Of a DNA stretch of 64,000 bases, positions 1-12,600 are shown in pieces. The first letter of the stretch is position 1; each line of letters starts with the position of its first letter. Under the pieces are notes generated by a model. That model was not told the origin of the DNA and did not search any database. It saw only the letters and a list, made by a program, of their open reading frames with translations. This DNA comes from Aphelocoma coerulescens (Eukaryota; Chordata; Aves; Passeriformes; Corvidae). Both the position numbers and the translations under genes were made by a program. The stretch is from positions 13,305,578 through 13,369,577 of the forward strand of contig NC_091014.1 of the NCBI RefSeq assembly GCF_041296385.1. Reading direction: 5' to 3'.

Positions 1-530
1 TTACAGTTTCTCTAGAAAGAACAGAATCTCATCAATTGAAGGAAGTGGCTTTTATGAATCTTGGTGGGTTACTTGTGTTACTTCCCTGTGTGATTGCCAT
101 TCTGTTTGCAGTAGGGAGACAAATGGCGAACTCTTCTCTGAAAGGAAAGGATTTTTTTTTCTTAACTTTAGGTAGCAGTGTTATTTTGCTGCTTTTCTTC
201 TGCATGACTTCTGTATTTGGCATTTGATATTGCAATACCTCACTATTAGTAGGCAGCTTCCTCTGAAATTGCCTCAGAATCTGTGCTGGACACCAGCTGC
301 TGAGTTCTTGAGTCTCCCAAGTCTCTTGAATCCTCGCCTGGAACCCCAAATGTACTGCTAGTGTTTCCTGTGTTAGTACAACAGCAGCTTGTAATTAACT
401 CCTTTTATATTTCCTAGATATAATCAATTCCTCACAGAGAAGTGGGCCAGGATGAGAATCATGTGAAAGAGCCTCTTAAGGCAAATAAGGGATCAAGTGC
501 TAAATTGACCACTGTTGTTTCTTTAAATAG
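1..530 (+). other. GSAP: GSAP intron (partial)
   Basis: Sequence upstream of the first visible GSAP exon. I looked for the preceding human segment (ending KGITFLNL) and did not find it, so that exon lies to the left. Nothing else is recognised. Confidence 0.6.
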
Positions 531-623
531 ACTATTATGTGGCTGCTTATTTGCCTGGCCAGTTCCTGCACCTCCTGAACATTCAACATCCTGACCTGCT
601 GTGCTATAGTTTATTTCTGACAG
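531..623 (+). CDS. GSAP: GSAP exon (first in window)
   Basis: Acceptor ...tttaaatag, donor gtatag; enters needing one base and leaves in phase 1. It encodes [20 protein letters not shown] and on to FLTG, close to the human segment YYVAVYLPGHFFHLLNVQHP. This fixes the gene identity and frame. Confidence 0.93.
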
Positions 624-3600
624 GTATAGTAAAACTGCTTTAAGTAATTTCATTGTTGTGGAAACTTGTTCATATCTCTTTACATGAAAGTTGTATTTCT
701 CAATGTTTCGTTATTGCACAGTGTTCTGACGAAGGAAGGATACTGAAAAAATAAGAATGACATTTTTGCTACTTTTCATTTTAGACAGAATCTGAACTGG
801 CATTTCATACTTTATATATTTCATACTTCATGTATTTCATATTTCTTGCTTGTTATGAAATGGGAGAAGACCTTTCACTGAATTTGAAATTCTCTGCCCT
901 GGTTTCATAGTTTCCCTTCCCCCAGCTTTGCACATGGTTTTTGGTCCTCCACTGTTTTCAAATTTCACATGGACATGTAAATTTGATTTTACATTTCCTT
1001 CCTCCAATTGAGTTGCTCAAAATGTGTGTGTTTGGAGGGTGTGGGGAAAGGAAATCTGTGTTTCCTTCACCTGATCAGGCTGATGCAATTTAATTTAGAG
1101 TCTCATCTGAGATGTGTGTTACTTCATTTCCAACAAACACATCTTTGTGGGAAGTGGTTTATTTTTGAAAGTGGGGTGCCTTTGTTTGGAAACAGAAATC
1201 TGTTGTCCTGATTGGGTGAAGGAGACATAAATTGTGGAAACTGGTGCAGGGGCAGCATCACAGGAAGCTAATACCTATTTTGTATGCATAATGAAATAGT
1301 GTCCTGCTAAAAATGAGTGGAAAGCATCACTAATGTATGGTGGGCCTGATTTCTGATGCAAACAGTCTGAAATACAGTATCTGTATTGTACCATGGTGGT
1401 GAAGAATAGTACTAGTATAAATGAAGTGGTTTTGGTCTGATGCTTCAGTGAGTAATCATAGAGCAGAACCTTCCTGTTCTGGCCATTGGGATTGATGGCA
1501 AGAGATCCACCAATAGAAGTTTGTATCATGATTCTACAGATGTACATGTACATTCTACATGTACAGACCTGTACAAGCTGTACCAGTAGGTGCTAATTCT
1601 GGTGTTGAGCTTGTGCTACTGTCCTTGTGCTCTGCTCTGTTCCATCACATGTACTCTGATTTGCCTTGGGGCAGCATTGTGAGCCTCAAATCTCTACACC
1701 TTCTCTGTGTCAGCAATAGGGAAGGAGAGCACTGAGTATGGACTGTGCTTCTTGTCTGCTTTCCTTGTCGAGTCAACACCATTCCTACTCCTCTTCAGCA
1801 TAATACCAGGGCAGCTAGTGTAAGAGGCAGACTCTTTCTTACTGCTGGGGGTCTAGGAGTCTTAAGAGTAATACTGGTAGCAGGCAAATTTTATGTTCTT
1901 ACTCCTTTTTGTTCTCAAACCAATGTTCTTCAGGTGAGGATGCAAGAATTGACACATTACAAAACTGTTCCATCCGATCCCCATGGGTGTCAACAGCCCT
2001 GGATTGTGAAGCAGGAAGTCTGTATGATGTGAGCATCAGTGACAGTGCCTTGCTGCAGTTCCTACAGAAGAGCAAACAAGACTATGAGAGATTGGCAGCT
2101 CTTCACTGTGCCCTGCTCTACTTCCAACACACAGAAGACTTGGAAATGCAGGTGGGAAAAGAATCTCCTCTAAATTATTTTCCAGTGACTGATGTCATAT
2201 ACAAAGCAGGGGCAGGGCATGAATGATATCAGCCAAAAAGAAGTCCTAGTTCACCTGGCAGTGCCAAAAGTCTCATAAGCTGGGCTGCCCTAAACCCCCT
2301 TATTGGTCCAGACTGTCCTGAAAACATTTGTGTCTCTATCACTACTCCATGCAAAGTGTTACTACTAAAACCAAAGTTTCTATACTCTCTTACAACGCTT
2401 GCTTAAACAAAGAGAAATGACAAGCTCCCTGTTCTCATTCTGACAGATTATTCGGTGGATTTCTGAGAACATGTCAACATGCCATTCTTTTGATCCCATT
2501 CAAGAATTTATCATAGGTAGGTATTTCTTTTCCTGCATACTGAGTTTTCCTGCTTACCCCAGTTGACACTGAGGAGAGACCATGGCAGTACAAACTGACC
2601 CTTACCTCTGAACTTTTTGGTTATGATTTATGTTAACTAATCTTCATTTTGTGGCATTGAGAGACAGTATCAGTAGTTTAGAAGATACATAGACATCTCA
2701 AAATCAGACTGGCAGTAAAACTTTTCAAATGCATTCTTCTGTCTAATGGAACAAATGGATTTATCATTATTTTAGGTCGCTGGAGACTGGTTCCTCAGCT
2801 CCATTCTCCCCTAGCTATAGCCCAAACCATTTTTTCAAAAGGATTTGGCTTATCATGATACTCTCTTCTAGTAGCTGATTCCTCAGTCTAGCCAGTGCAC
2901 AGTCTTTGCACAAAGGACCCCTGCAGTGCTGAGCTGTAGCCAAGCAGCTGACCTGGCCCTGCAGCCATCTGGACTTCTCTTCCTCCTTTTGTGCACAGAA
3001 TGGGACCAGTTCCACCATGGAGGAAGCTGTTTCAGAGACAGCAGCAGGATTTGTCCCTAAAAAAGTGTCAGATAAGGAACTGTGAAGCCTACTCTTGTTA
3101 ACTGATAGTTTATACAATCTTGCCCTTATAAATCTTTTTACATTACATTCAGCCTCCCTGTACTGCAGAATGTGTCCAGAAACCCAGAACCTGGATAAAC
3201 TCCTGCCCTACACATCACTGCATGACTGGACTGGGGTAAGATAACAGCTGGTACTTTAATTAATAGCTAGAGGGTCTGTTTTTTATCCCTTAGTACAGTC
3301 TATAGCTTGTGTGTTTTACCTTTTCATAGATATGCTCCAAATTGATACCTGTGCTTTATGCCTATTTTAGTTTGCCAAGTCTTACCCTCTGTGATGTTTT
3401 CCATGAGTCAAATTTTTTGTCAATAAATAAAAGCATTTACAAAACCAAGAACAGTTATTATAATTGAATGGATGGTTAAATATCTCAGTTTTCTTAATGA
3501 AGTATTCATTTATTCCTTATCATATGAGGTTTATAATGAATACAGAATACATTTAACCAAAAAAATCATGCAGTTATTTCCAGGACAAAACAGAACCAGT

Positions 3601-6600
3601 AGAGTTAGGATTTACAAGTAAGTTTGCAGAAGTAAAATAATTTCAAGCAAGACTTTACAATTAGAGCAAATAGTGTCTTTTAATTTCTCTGCTGTGACAC
3701 TGTTCTATATAAATATTGGGGTGTTTTTAAAATGAGGGCACCGTTTTGGCTAGGTAGAGAGTTTCACAAAGGAAATGGGTGATGGGATTCATTTGGTTGC
3801 CCCATGTTCTCTGCTAAATTATAAGACTATAAATAATTTTTCTGTATTTATAGGTGGTCCCTGGAGTAATATGTGCCACGGACATTATTTCTCTACCTGT
3901 GTTAGAGGTAAGTTCCAGTATAAAACCACATTTGTATTTGGAGATTAGTAGCTGCTTTTTTTGTGGGTTGGGGATGTGCTAAATATTAATGATGCAGCCC
4001 TATCCAAAAATAGTTGTGAACAGAAAATTACCCTGTTGGAAATGTTTATGCATGTACTGAAATATCAGTTAATCAGACTCAAAGATGGTGGGTTTTTTTT
4101 CCCTTTCTGAAGACACCTCTATTCAAGAGGGAGGATTATACAGTAATTAATTATCGTTAATCAGATTGGTACCACTTCACTTTATGGCTTTGGTTGCTGA
4201 AGGCAGAGGTGGCATAACAGACAAGTAGGATTTCTACATATGTCTACATATGCCCACTTTGAGGCTATTTCATTGTGCTGCCATTAGTGTGGATGGTTCG
4301 TGACCCTCTCTTTTTTTTTTTTTTTGTCCAGAGCATCCTGTGATTGCACTTATGTCAGGGCTTTGGCTACTAAATCTAGACAAATTCCTGCACAGCCTGG
4401 AAAGGGCAGTGGGCTGTGTGGGGAGAGCACATGCTGTTTGGGTAGGAAATTGCACTTTCCGTTGAAAACAACATGAATGATTCTTCCCATCTTCCCATTC
4501 CACTCCCTCAGCTCCAGTTTAGAGAAATACTTGAAATTTTCCTAAGTACTCCCCTACAAAATCTGAAAGAGGATTTTAATAAGCAGTTTGTTGTGGAGAG
4601 CTAATGGGAAGAGTGAGGAGTTTAAACACACCAGCAACACATAGGATTAGACTCTGGATACATGACAATGTTGTTCCATATAGGTCTTTAAAGACGTGCT
4701 TATAATTAGTCATAAAGATTGAGTGTTCACAAAATCTTTTAAAATCAGTGGAATTGCCCACTGCTCTTTCACTCTGCAGCAGTGCTGCACACATTCATAG
4801 GGTTTCTGTCAAGGAATCGGGCTTTGCATTCTTTGTTTGGAAAGGCTGCCCTGGGACCTGGGACACCTGGGAAAATCAGACCTTGAGAAAATTTGTTGCT
4901 AGATGATCCTTGTAATTCACTAAGGTCAAAGTTAGCAGGCCTTTAATTTGTCTGAGATTGAACCTCAAGCCCCTGGGGGCACATGCCTTTAGCAGCTATA
5001 CTTCCTGATTGTGGAACTCATTTCCTATTTCTGTCTGAAACCTAAACAGATTGAAAAGGTCAGAGTTGAGCTAAAGACAAATATTTCCTGCTACTTTTGA
5101 TGGCAAATTGCTCTGACTCCTGCATGAGGACAAAGATGCTAATGCACAGGGTAAGGTTTAATGCTCTGGCTGTTTTGTACCACACCAGTGTCACAAACCC
5201 ACCATAGCTTGAGTTTAAGTGGTCAGTTGGTGTTTCAGTTGGTGCATGTTATTGGAGTCAGACCCTGGTGACACATCTGGTCCTACAAGTAGTATTTCTT
5301 TTGCAAAGATTTTATGACATTTCACAATGCTATAAACAATGCTGAATTGTTACTTTGAGACACTTTTTTGGAGTTCTCAAGTCCATGAGGTTTTGAGAGC
5401 CTTTGTGGGGCCCATGTCTATATTCACAAAAAAAAATTGTGCTATTTGGGTATCAGGTGTTTTTATCACTAAATTCCTGGTCATCAAGATATACTGAGAA
5501 AGGCGGAACAGTTAGTCCAATTGTCCAAAAGCTCTACATAAGGATTGCAATAATATGTCTAATTTTTTTCCCCCTTTTTAAGCACAAACCAAACTTGCAG
5601 GGGCGCAAATAAGTTCAGTCAGAAAGGGAGAAGGCAGGAGGAAGAAGGGAAATAAAGAAAATAGGAGGAGGTCCAGGGGAAGAGTGAAAATATATAGTGC
5701 AAGAAGTTGTCAGAGAACAGGAGAAGAGCTTCTCCCTCATGCTGTGCTGAACCCCTGAGGTGCAGAGTGATGTTTTAAGGAGTAGCTGCCTGTGCAGCTG
5801 CCAGGTTGGTTACAGAGCTCTCTGAATGCCATCACTGCTGGGAAGACACAGCACTACAGTCCAGAGAGACATGGGCCTCTTGAAAGCAATTGTCACCCTA
5901 CATCTTTTCAAAGGGTATAGCAGAGAGCCCTCTATCTTCAGTCAATAACCCACTACTTATGAAAGGCTTCATGGGAGCTTTTCATGGATTGCAAACTGAT
6001 AAGGCCTGGCTTTGACTTCTGGTAGTGCAATGTCTTTTAGGTGTTCATGCTTAGGTGTTAATTTCTGACTCTCTAGAAATGTCTCCCGAATAAACACCTA
6101 AGATGAAGAAGCCTTCTCTTTCTAGTCCTTGTCCTGATGATCCTCAAGAAACAATATATGTAATTAAAAAAATCCTTTACTTCAAGCTTTTGACTTTTTA
6201 AATGAGATCTAGTACAACTCAGCTTTTTGGGATTAAAAGCAGACAACACTGAAATCTACCACTTCCTGTTAGACATTTCATATATGAAAGAAAATTGCTG
6301 TCTTGCTTCCCTCTGCCACATATCCAGGTCCGGTGTGGCCTGAACACAGTTTTGCGGTGGTGGTGCTGTTGCATGGATTGGTCACTAGATGATACCCTTA
6401 TGCTGTATTTAATATTTCTCTGGTTTCATATTGGTAACATTCAGGCAACATTCTGCAGTAGTAGGTTGTAGATCTCATGAGTTAGGTCCAACAGAGTGAA
6501 CATATGGTGCCATATGTGCTCCTAGTTTGCAGCTGCTAAATATAACTAACATGAAGCAAAACCCAAGCTGCAGCTACAATAATAAAGTGACAATAGGCAC

Positions 6601-9600
6601 TGGCAGCAAGAGGAAAGTGGCTGGCAGGATTGAGTCTTGGAAATTTATTTTCCTTGACAAATTATAGTTTATAGTAGGAAGTGTTTTCCCCCTTTTGAGG
6701 TTTTCTTTTAAAGTTACTGTTCTTGTAGAATAGTTGAGAAGAGAGAGCAAAATTCAATATGTTAGTGCAAGGTGGAGGCATATTGTGAACTCAAACTTCT
6801 CTTTATTCAAATGTCATTACTGTAGTGTCTGTGTTGGGAGATATAGTATATTAAGAGGGGCAAGAACAGCTTGTACCATCTCTTCTTTTTTAAAACTGTC
6901 AAAATGAATTGCCTTAATTTCATCTCTTCCTCAGCAATGATCACATCTCACCCACCTTATAAACAGCAGCTTCAAATTTTATACCCAGTCCAAGAACTAG
7001 CTCGGGAAACTGGTGTGGTTTTGTTCGGATTTTGTTCCTCTTGCCTGTGCACAGCTGAGTTTAAATTAATTGTAGCATTAGAGTCAAATGCTTTAGAATT
7101 GCTGTGGAAATGTTTGGATTTTGTTTCTTTTCTAGGAGGAAGCAGTGTTACTTGAGGTTGGTAAATGGATGTTTGCAATCTAAGTATTAATGCAGCTTGA
7201 AAATGGTGGCAGCCTGCAGCTGTCATGGCCATGGTGGTATTCCTCTTTTTGGAGCTACTAGAAACCTGAAATGGGATTTATTTGACCAAATGTAAAAACA
7301 TTTATATCTAAGTTAGTAGCCTAAGGCTCTTTTTACAGTCAGAGGAAGTCTAGACAATATGGCCAGTGTAGTCTGTGGTGCAGACTTCCCATCTCAAACG
7401 TGTAAATAGGTCAGATGAATTGTGACCCAGAAATACTCATTTCTTTCCAGGCACCAAATCTTGATCTCAAGTTTGAGTAAGTGCTACCACTGCCATGCCA
7501 TCAAGAGAAATTAGCTGAAGCGCTTTGGTTTAACTTTTTTCACTTAGATTGTTTTGAAGCTACATTAATCACATATCTTTGCAGTCACTTAGTGGGAGGG
7601 TGATGAGGTATTTCTGTAAGAGATCAGGTTATATTCATGCTTCTTCTGCAACACTTTGCAGTTCCAAAACTCCAAAGGCTTCTGGGAGAAACTCAACTCA
7701 AACTTGGAGAGTGTGAAGTATGCAGAGCCACACTTACACTACCAGAGTAACGTGCTCAAGAGGGAATGGCGTAACCTTTCAGAAGAGGTGGGTGAGAGGC
7801 ACTGGAACTGAAACACTGGAACTCTCCAGAGCTGCCTCTGAAATGGGTATTTTGAAGTCAAGCATGGATGAGTTGGCTTTTTTATTTTGAAGATAAATAA
7901 ATGGGAATCTGATTATGAAAAGTGCAAAGATTTGCAGTAATTTCACCTAAGGTGATTGCCTGTAAATTTTGTTCTCTTAAAATAATGGAAGAAATTAAGC
8001 AAAAGCAGAGCTTGCACTGTATTATCAAGAGGTTTACACGTGTGTGAATGCCTATGAGCATGGGCACTTGGAAGACGGTTTGAGGCCCCACTGTGTATTA
8101 TTTCCATTCAAAGGGAAAACCAACTTTATTTCTCATCTTCATTCTGTCAGAGAGTATTTTATTTGGTCTTCTGTTCAGTTCATTTTGTGATTTTTGTTTG
8201 TTTACAAACCAGAGAGAGGAGAGAAGAACCACAGTGTATTTGAGGAATATTTTTGAAAATGCCAAAAAGTATGTACTGGTTTCTATTATATTTACCCTAT
8301 CTTATTTTGCACAAGTGTGTTGAAGGATTTAATGTGCCATTTAATTAGTTGATTAGGTATCTGATTGGATATCTTTAAAGAAGATTATCCTGGTGAAAAC
8401 TGGTTATTGGAATCCTTGTTATCACTACAGCATGATCTGAAACATACACAGGGCTCTAGAACTAGGGAATTCATGGTAGATATGAAGTTATTCTCATGCA
8501 GTCTAGACAGATAGAATTTTTTTAATGCTATCGAGTATTTTTACTAAATTTAGTCATATGTACTGTTCTCAGATTTCTTTAGCTGTCTTTGAAAGATCAA
8601 AGGCTCATCTGAGTTTTTAATGATCTTATGAAAGCCTTTAGAGTATTGCATATGAAACACACTGATTCTTGTTTCAAACCCCAGGGTGCTTTCTCATCTG
8701 GACACTTGGGACTCTGGTAAGTAAAACTTTTCTTGATGTAGGCCTTAGCTGTAAGACTTTGGTTTATTAGAATATTTCCATCCAGCTGTTGTTTGCTAAA
8801 AATAAATTGCTATGTGTGTTTTCAGCACAGAAGAGTTTGAGGATTTAAGATGAGAAGAAAACTTTCACATAGTGACTAGGAAATGATTGAAAATAAAGCC
8901 CCTAGTTCATACTGGGTGTAACAACATAAGCAGTAAAACTTAGTCTGCTAAAGAATATCTTCTTCAGGATTTTTCTTGTGGAGCAGAGTATCAATGACAC
9001 CATGTTACTGTTGAGTCTTGTCCACTTACAGCTGCCTTTGCAACATCAGATCTTCTGCAGGAGATTAGGGCTGGTGAAAAAACATGGTGTAGAGAGAGCA
9101 GGTGTAATGAATTTCCTTAGGCCAGAAACACTTGAGATTTTGTGATGCCCAGTTCCTCTGTCACAAATAAGTAAAACTGAATTTAGTAGTGTATTATGTT
9201 CCTGCTGTTCACACATCAGTGCCTTCTGTGTGCCTTGCCACTGTGTGCTGTGAAATGATGCTGATCTAAGTGCTGCTCGGTCCTTTATTACCAAGCATTT
9301 TCAGTGTACTCATTTGCAGCCCCTAACACCAGTCATCCGTGTCGCTGCTAGTTGTTGCAATGGGCTCTGACTTTCAGAGACTTTGTATCAACTTTGTGAA
9401 CCTCAGCTTCATGTTTTCAAAGGTGCTTATTGATAAAGAAGTCAGATGTTTAACTGTTACTAGAGAATTTCTAAATAGCTTCCAGTCAGTAACAAGCATC
9501 AATGTAGTGTTTCCCTGTAGATCATCCGTGAGTCCTTTAAAATCAAGCAGTACAGGTCTCTGTGCTGCTAAGTGGGGGTGTAAATATATTTCAAGGTGAG

Positions 9601-12600
9601 CAAAACCAGGTGGAAATATTGTAAGAATTCAGCACTTGGTTCCATAAAGTGTTGAGTTGGTTTTATCTATATCATGAAATAGAAGATTGTTTTTCTTCCT
9701 TTGTTTTAGCAGACAAGAAGCACTGATTAGGAAATACAGGTTATTAATTCCAGTAGACACTACAATTTCCTTCCATTTAGTTAGAAAAGTTGTGTTCTTT
9801 TCATAGTGGTCTGCAAATCTGAGTTACAGAAGCAGCCAGACCATGGGAGAGAATCAGTGGGAGGTGATTCCCTGGACTATTTACTTTCTGTCTAGCCATT
9901 TCCTTGGAAAACTCATGCAGCTGCTATAGTTCATTTGTTTGTAAATTACAAGGTCTAAGTAGCACATGCTTTAGCACTGGTGTTACCAGAAGGTTCTCTG
10001 TGCCTCTTTACTCTCTTGAGTCACCACACTGTGATAGCTCTTACTTAAATATCAAAGAAAAGAAGTAGTGGATGGCAGATAAATGGTTATTTTCATTTCT
10101 CAGTTCTCTCATGCAGGCCATGGTTCTTCACTATCTTAGTTTTGTAGCTGAGTAGATCAAACCACAACTTCTGTTTGCTTGTTTGTTCCTAAGTACTTTT
10201 GAAGCTGGTTGAATTCTGGTGATGTTTCTGTAGTGCCATGTCCTTAAATGATTGTTGCTATGTTTATTTCAGAGGCGAGGCTGGCACCTCTCTTTGAAGA
10301 GGAGGATTATCAGCAGCAGTTGCTCATGGGACTGGTATGTGCTTTTGTCAGTATGCACCAGAGGACGCACACGCTCCACAGATGTGTGAAGAGTCACCGT
10401 CTAAGTTCCAGTGCTGAGTGGAAGCTCACTCAGAGTAGCTATGGGGCAAACATGGCATTTCCTAAGTTTTAGAGTTCATAGTCATTATATCATCTTAGCA
10501 GGTCATCATAAGGCATAGGGCAAAAACAGGAATAGAAAGTTGATTTGTCAAAATGCTTTTTCCCAGTATAACTTTGGCTAGAGACTGGGAGGTCATCTTA
10601 ATCTGTCAGCTATTTTTGGACTACTTTATGCCTTTAAAACATATAAAAGTGAATTCCTCCCCCACACAGCTTTTCTCAATTTGATGAGCAGATATCTTCT
10701 TGCTCCTCGATTTAACACCTTTTTTACTGTTTCTTTTTCCTTCTGCCTCACTTCTGAGACAACTGTGGCCATTCTGATGTCCCTTCCTCTTTTGCACTGT
10801 TTTCACCAGTGATCTCCCTAAAGGATCTATCATCTATTTGCTTCTGGGCAATAAATCCTGTCTCAAATCTGTACCTGTCCTCCCTCTGTCTGAATACACA
10901 TCTTGTCTTATCCCTTGTTCTCTTACCTTTAAAACCATCTAACTCTTCAGCATGCACTAGAAGGTCTCAGCAGTGAAGAGTAGATCAACACTGTCCTGTC
11001 TGTTCACATCTGAGGCAAACTTTCCTTCTTTGCAATCTTGTTTCCCTGTTTCCAAGTTTTGCCTCTCATTCTCTGAAGCTTCTCTACATTCCTTCCTCTG
11101 TTTATTCAGACAGATCCAAAAAGCAGGTCACTGCTGTCCTTTGTCTATGCCTTCCTCATACCTGTATTGCTGTCTTGACACACTGAGATTAATCTACGTG
11201 TAAGTTCCTTCAGACAGAGATTTTTATTTGCTCCAGTTTCACTCTGAGCTTCTTAGTAATTCTCAGCAAAGAGCCAACATGGACTTGAGTTGCAATCTGA
11301 AGCTGCATGAGGTCAGCGAATATTTCAGAAAGGAAAGAGTAGGGAGTGGCATGGAATACATGATAACAAACACCCAATTTTAATGACTTCACAATTAATG
11401 TTTAACCTGAAATTGCCATTAATCACTCTGATTCTCAGGTTCTTGGCAACTACAACAAATTGTACTTGTGCTAGTTTTCTCTATTATAAAATCTCAGGTT
11501 TATTTGTTTGTAACAAGTATTTCTGTTCTCAGGATTCAATATTTATATTTAAATCCTTCTTTCACCCTGTTCCCTTGGCTTTACAAAGAGGGGTGTGAGA
11601 GCTGTAAGCTTTTTCTCTTCAGTATCATTGAAAGCTCAACTTTGCGTTCATTTTGCTGAATTTACACCAAGTAACCATTTTGAATATTCACATCTGCTGC
11701 TGAGTTTAGCAAGATTGTACAGTAGCTTGGGATCTCACTCCAGAGTTTTGTAATGGGGAAATGTTTTGTTGAGCCAATGCCTATTGATCAGGCCCTGCAC
11801 CTGCTGCAGCTTTTGTGTCTCTTGGAAGATGCCCAGGGATACTGAATTGTTGGGTTTTTTTTTAGATGGTTGCTCAGCTGAAGGATCATCTTATGAGACA
11901 TCTACAATATGTCGGAAAAAAGAAGATTGACCAAATAGTTTTGGAGTATGTTGCAAACCTGGTTAGTTTGATTTCATAGTCACTATTCTGAGCAAGTGTG
12001 TATTTGTTGGATTGTAGATCCTTGGGTGTGCAGCAGTTGTATATAGCATATATTTGGTGGGAAAAAAAATTGTTTTTAAGATGTTTAAATATATTTTTCA
12101 GCCTAATATTGTATATATTGATAAAGGAAATTAATATTATTTAAATATTATTAAAAGAGTTGTACCAGTCACTCAGAATACAGAAGAAATTGTTCCCATT
12201 ACAGCTTGTACAAATATGTTCTACTCCCAAAAATACAATGGGAGCTCATCCTGAAGGTTTAAAGCTGTAAGATCCATTTGATTTCCTGTAGAAAACATTG
12301 CTGCAGGTCTTGAATAATGAAAGTGCCACCAGGGGAAGTAACCAATGAACAGAAAAAGATGTCACTACAGTCTGACTTGTGGGTAAATCAGCACCACTCC
12401 TACACAGTGCCTTTGGTGGGCTTTGCATGTGACAGGAGACAGTTTTGTGTGAAGAAATCTTTGTAAACTACTGTGAAAATTTGCTTTCCAAATTCTTATT
12501 TTTCTGTCTTTTATCCTCCTAAGAGACCTTAAAAAAAAAAAAAAGCTACAAAAACCATAACTGTTGTATACAGAAGTTATGTACTTGGTTTTGTCTGTCT

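Noticed and set aside
36..227. 63-codon ORF with hydrophobic stretches, possible first GSAP exon or small membrane protein
   Set aside because: Does not match the human GSAP segment preceding YYVA, has no in-phase donor before 531, and is hydrophobic only because of a T-rich run.
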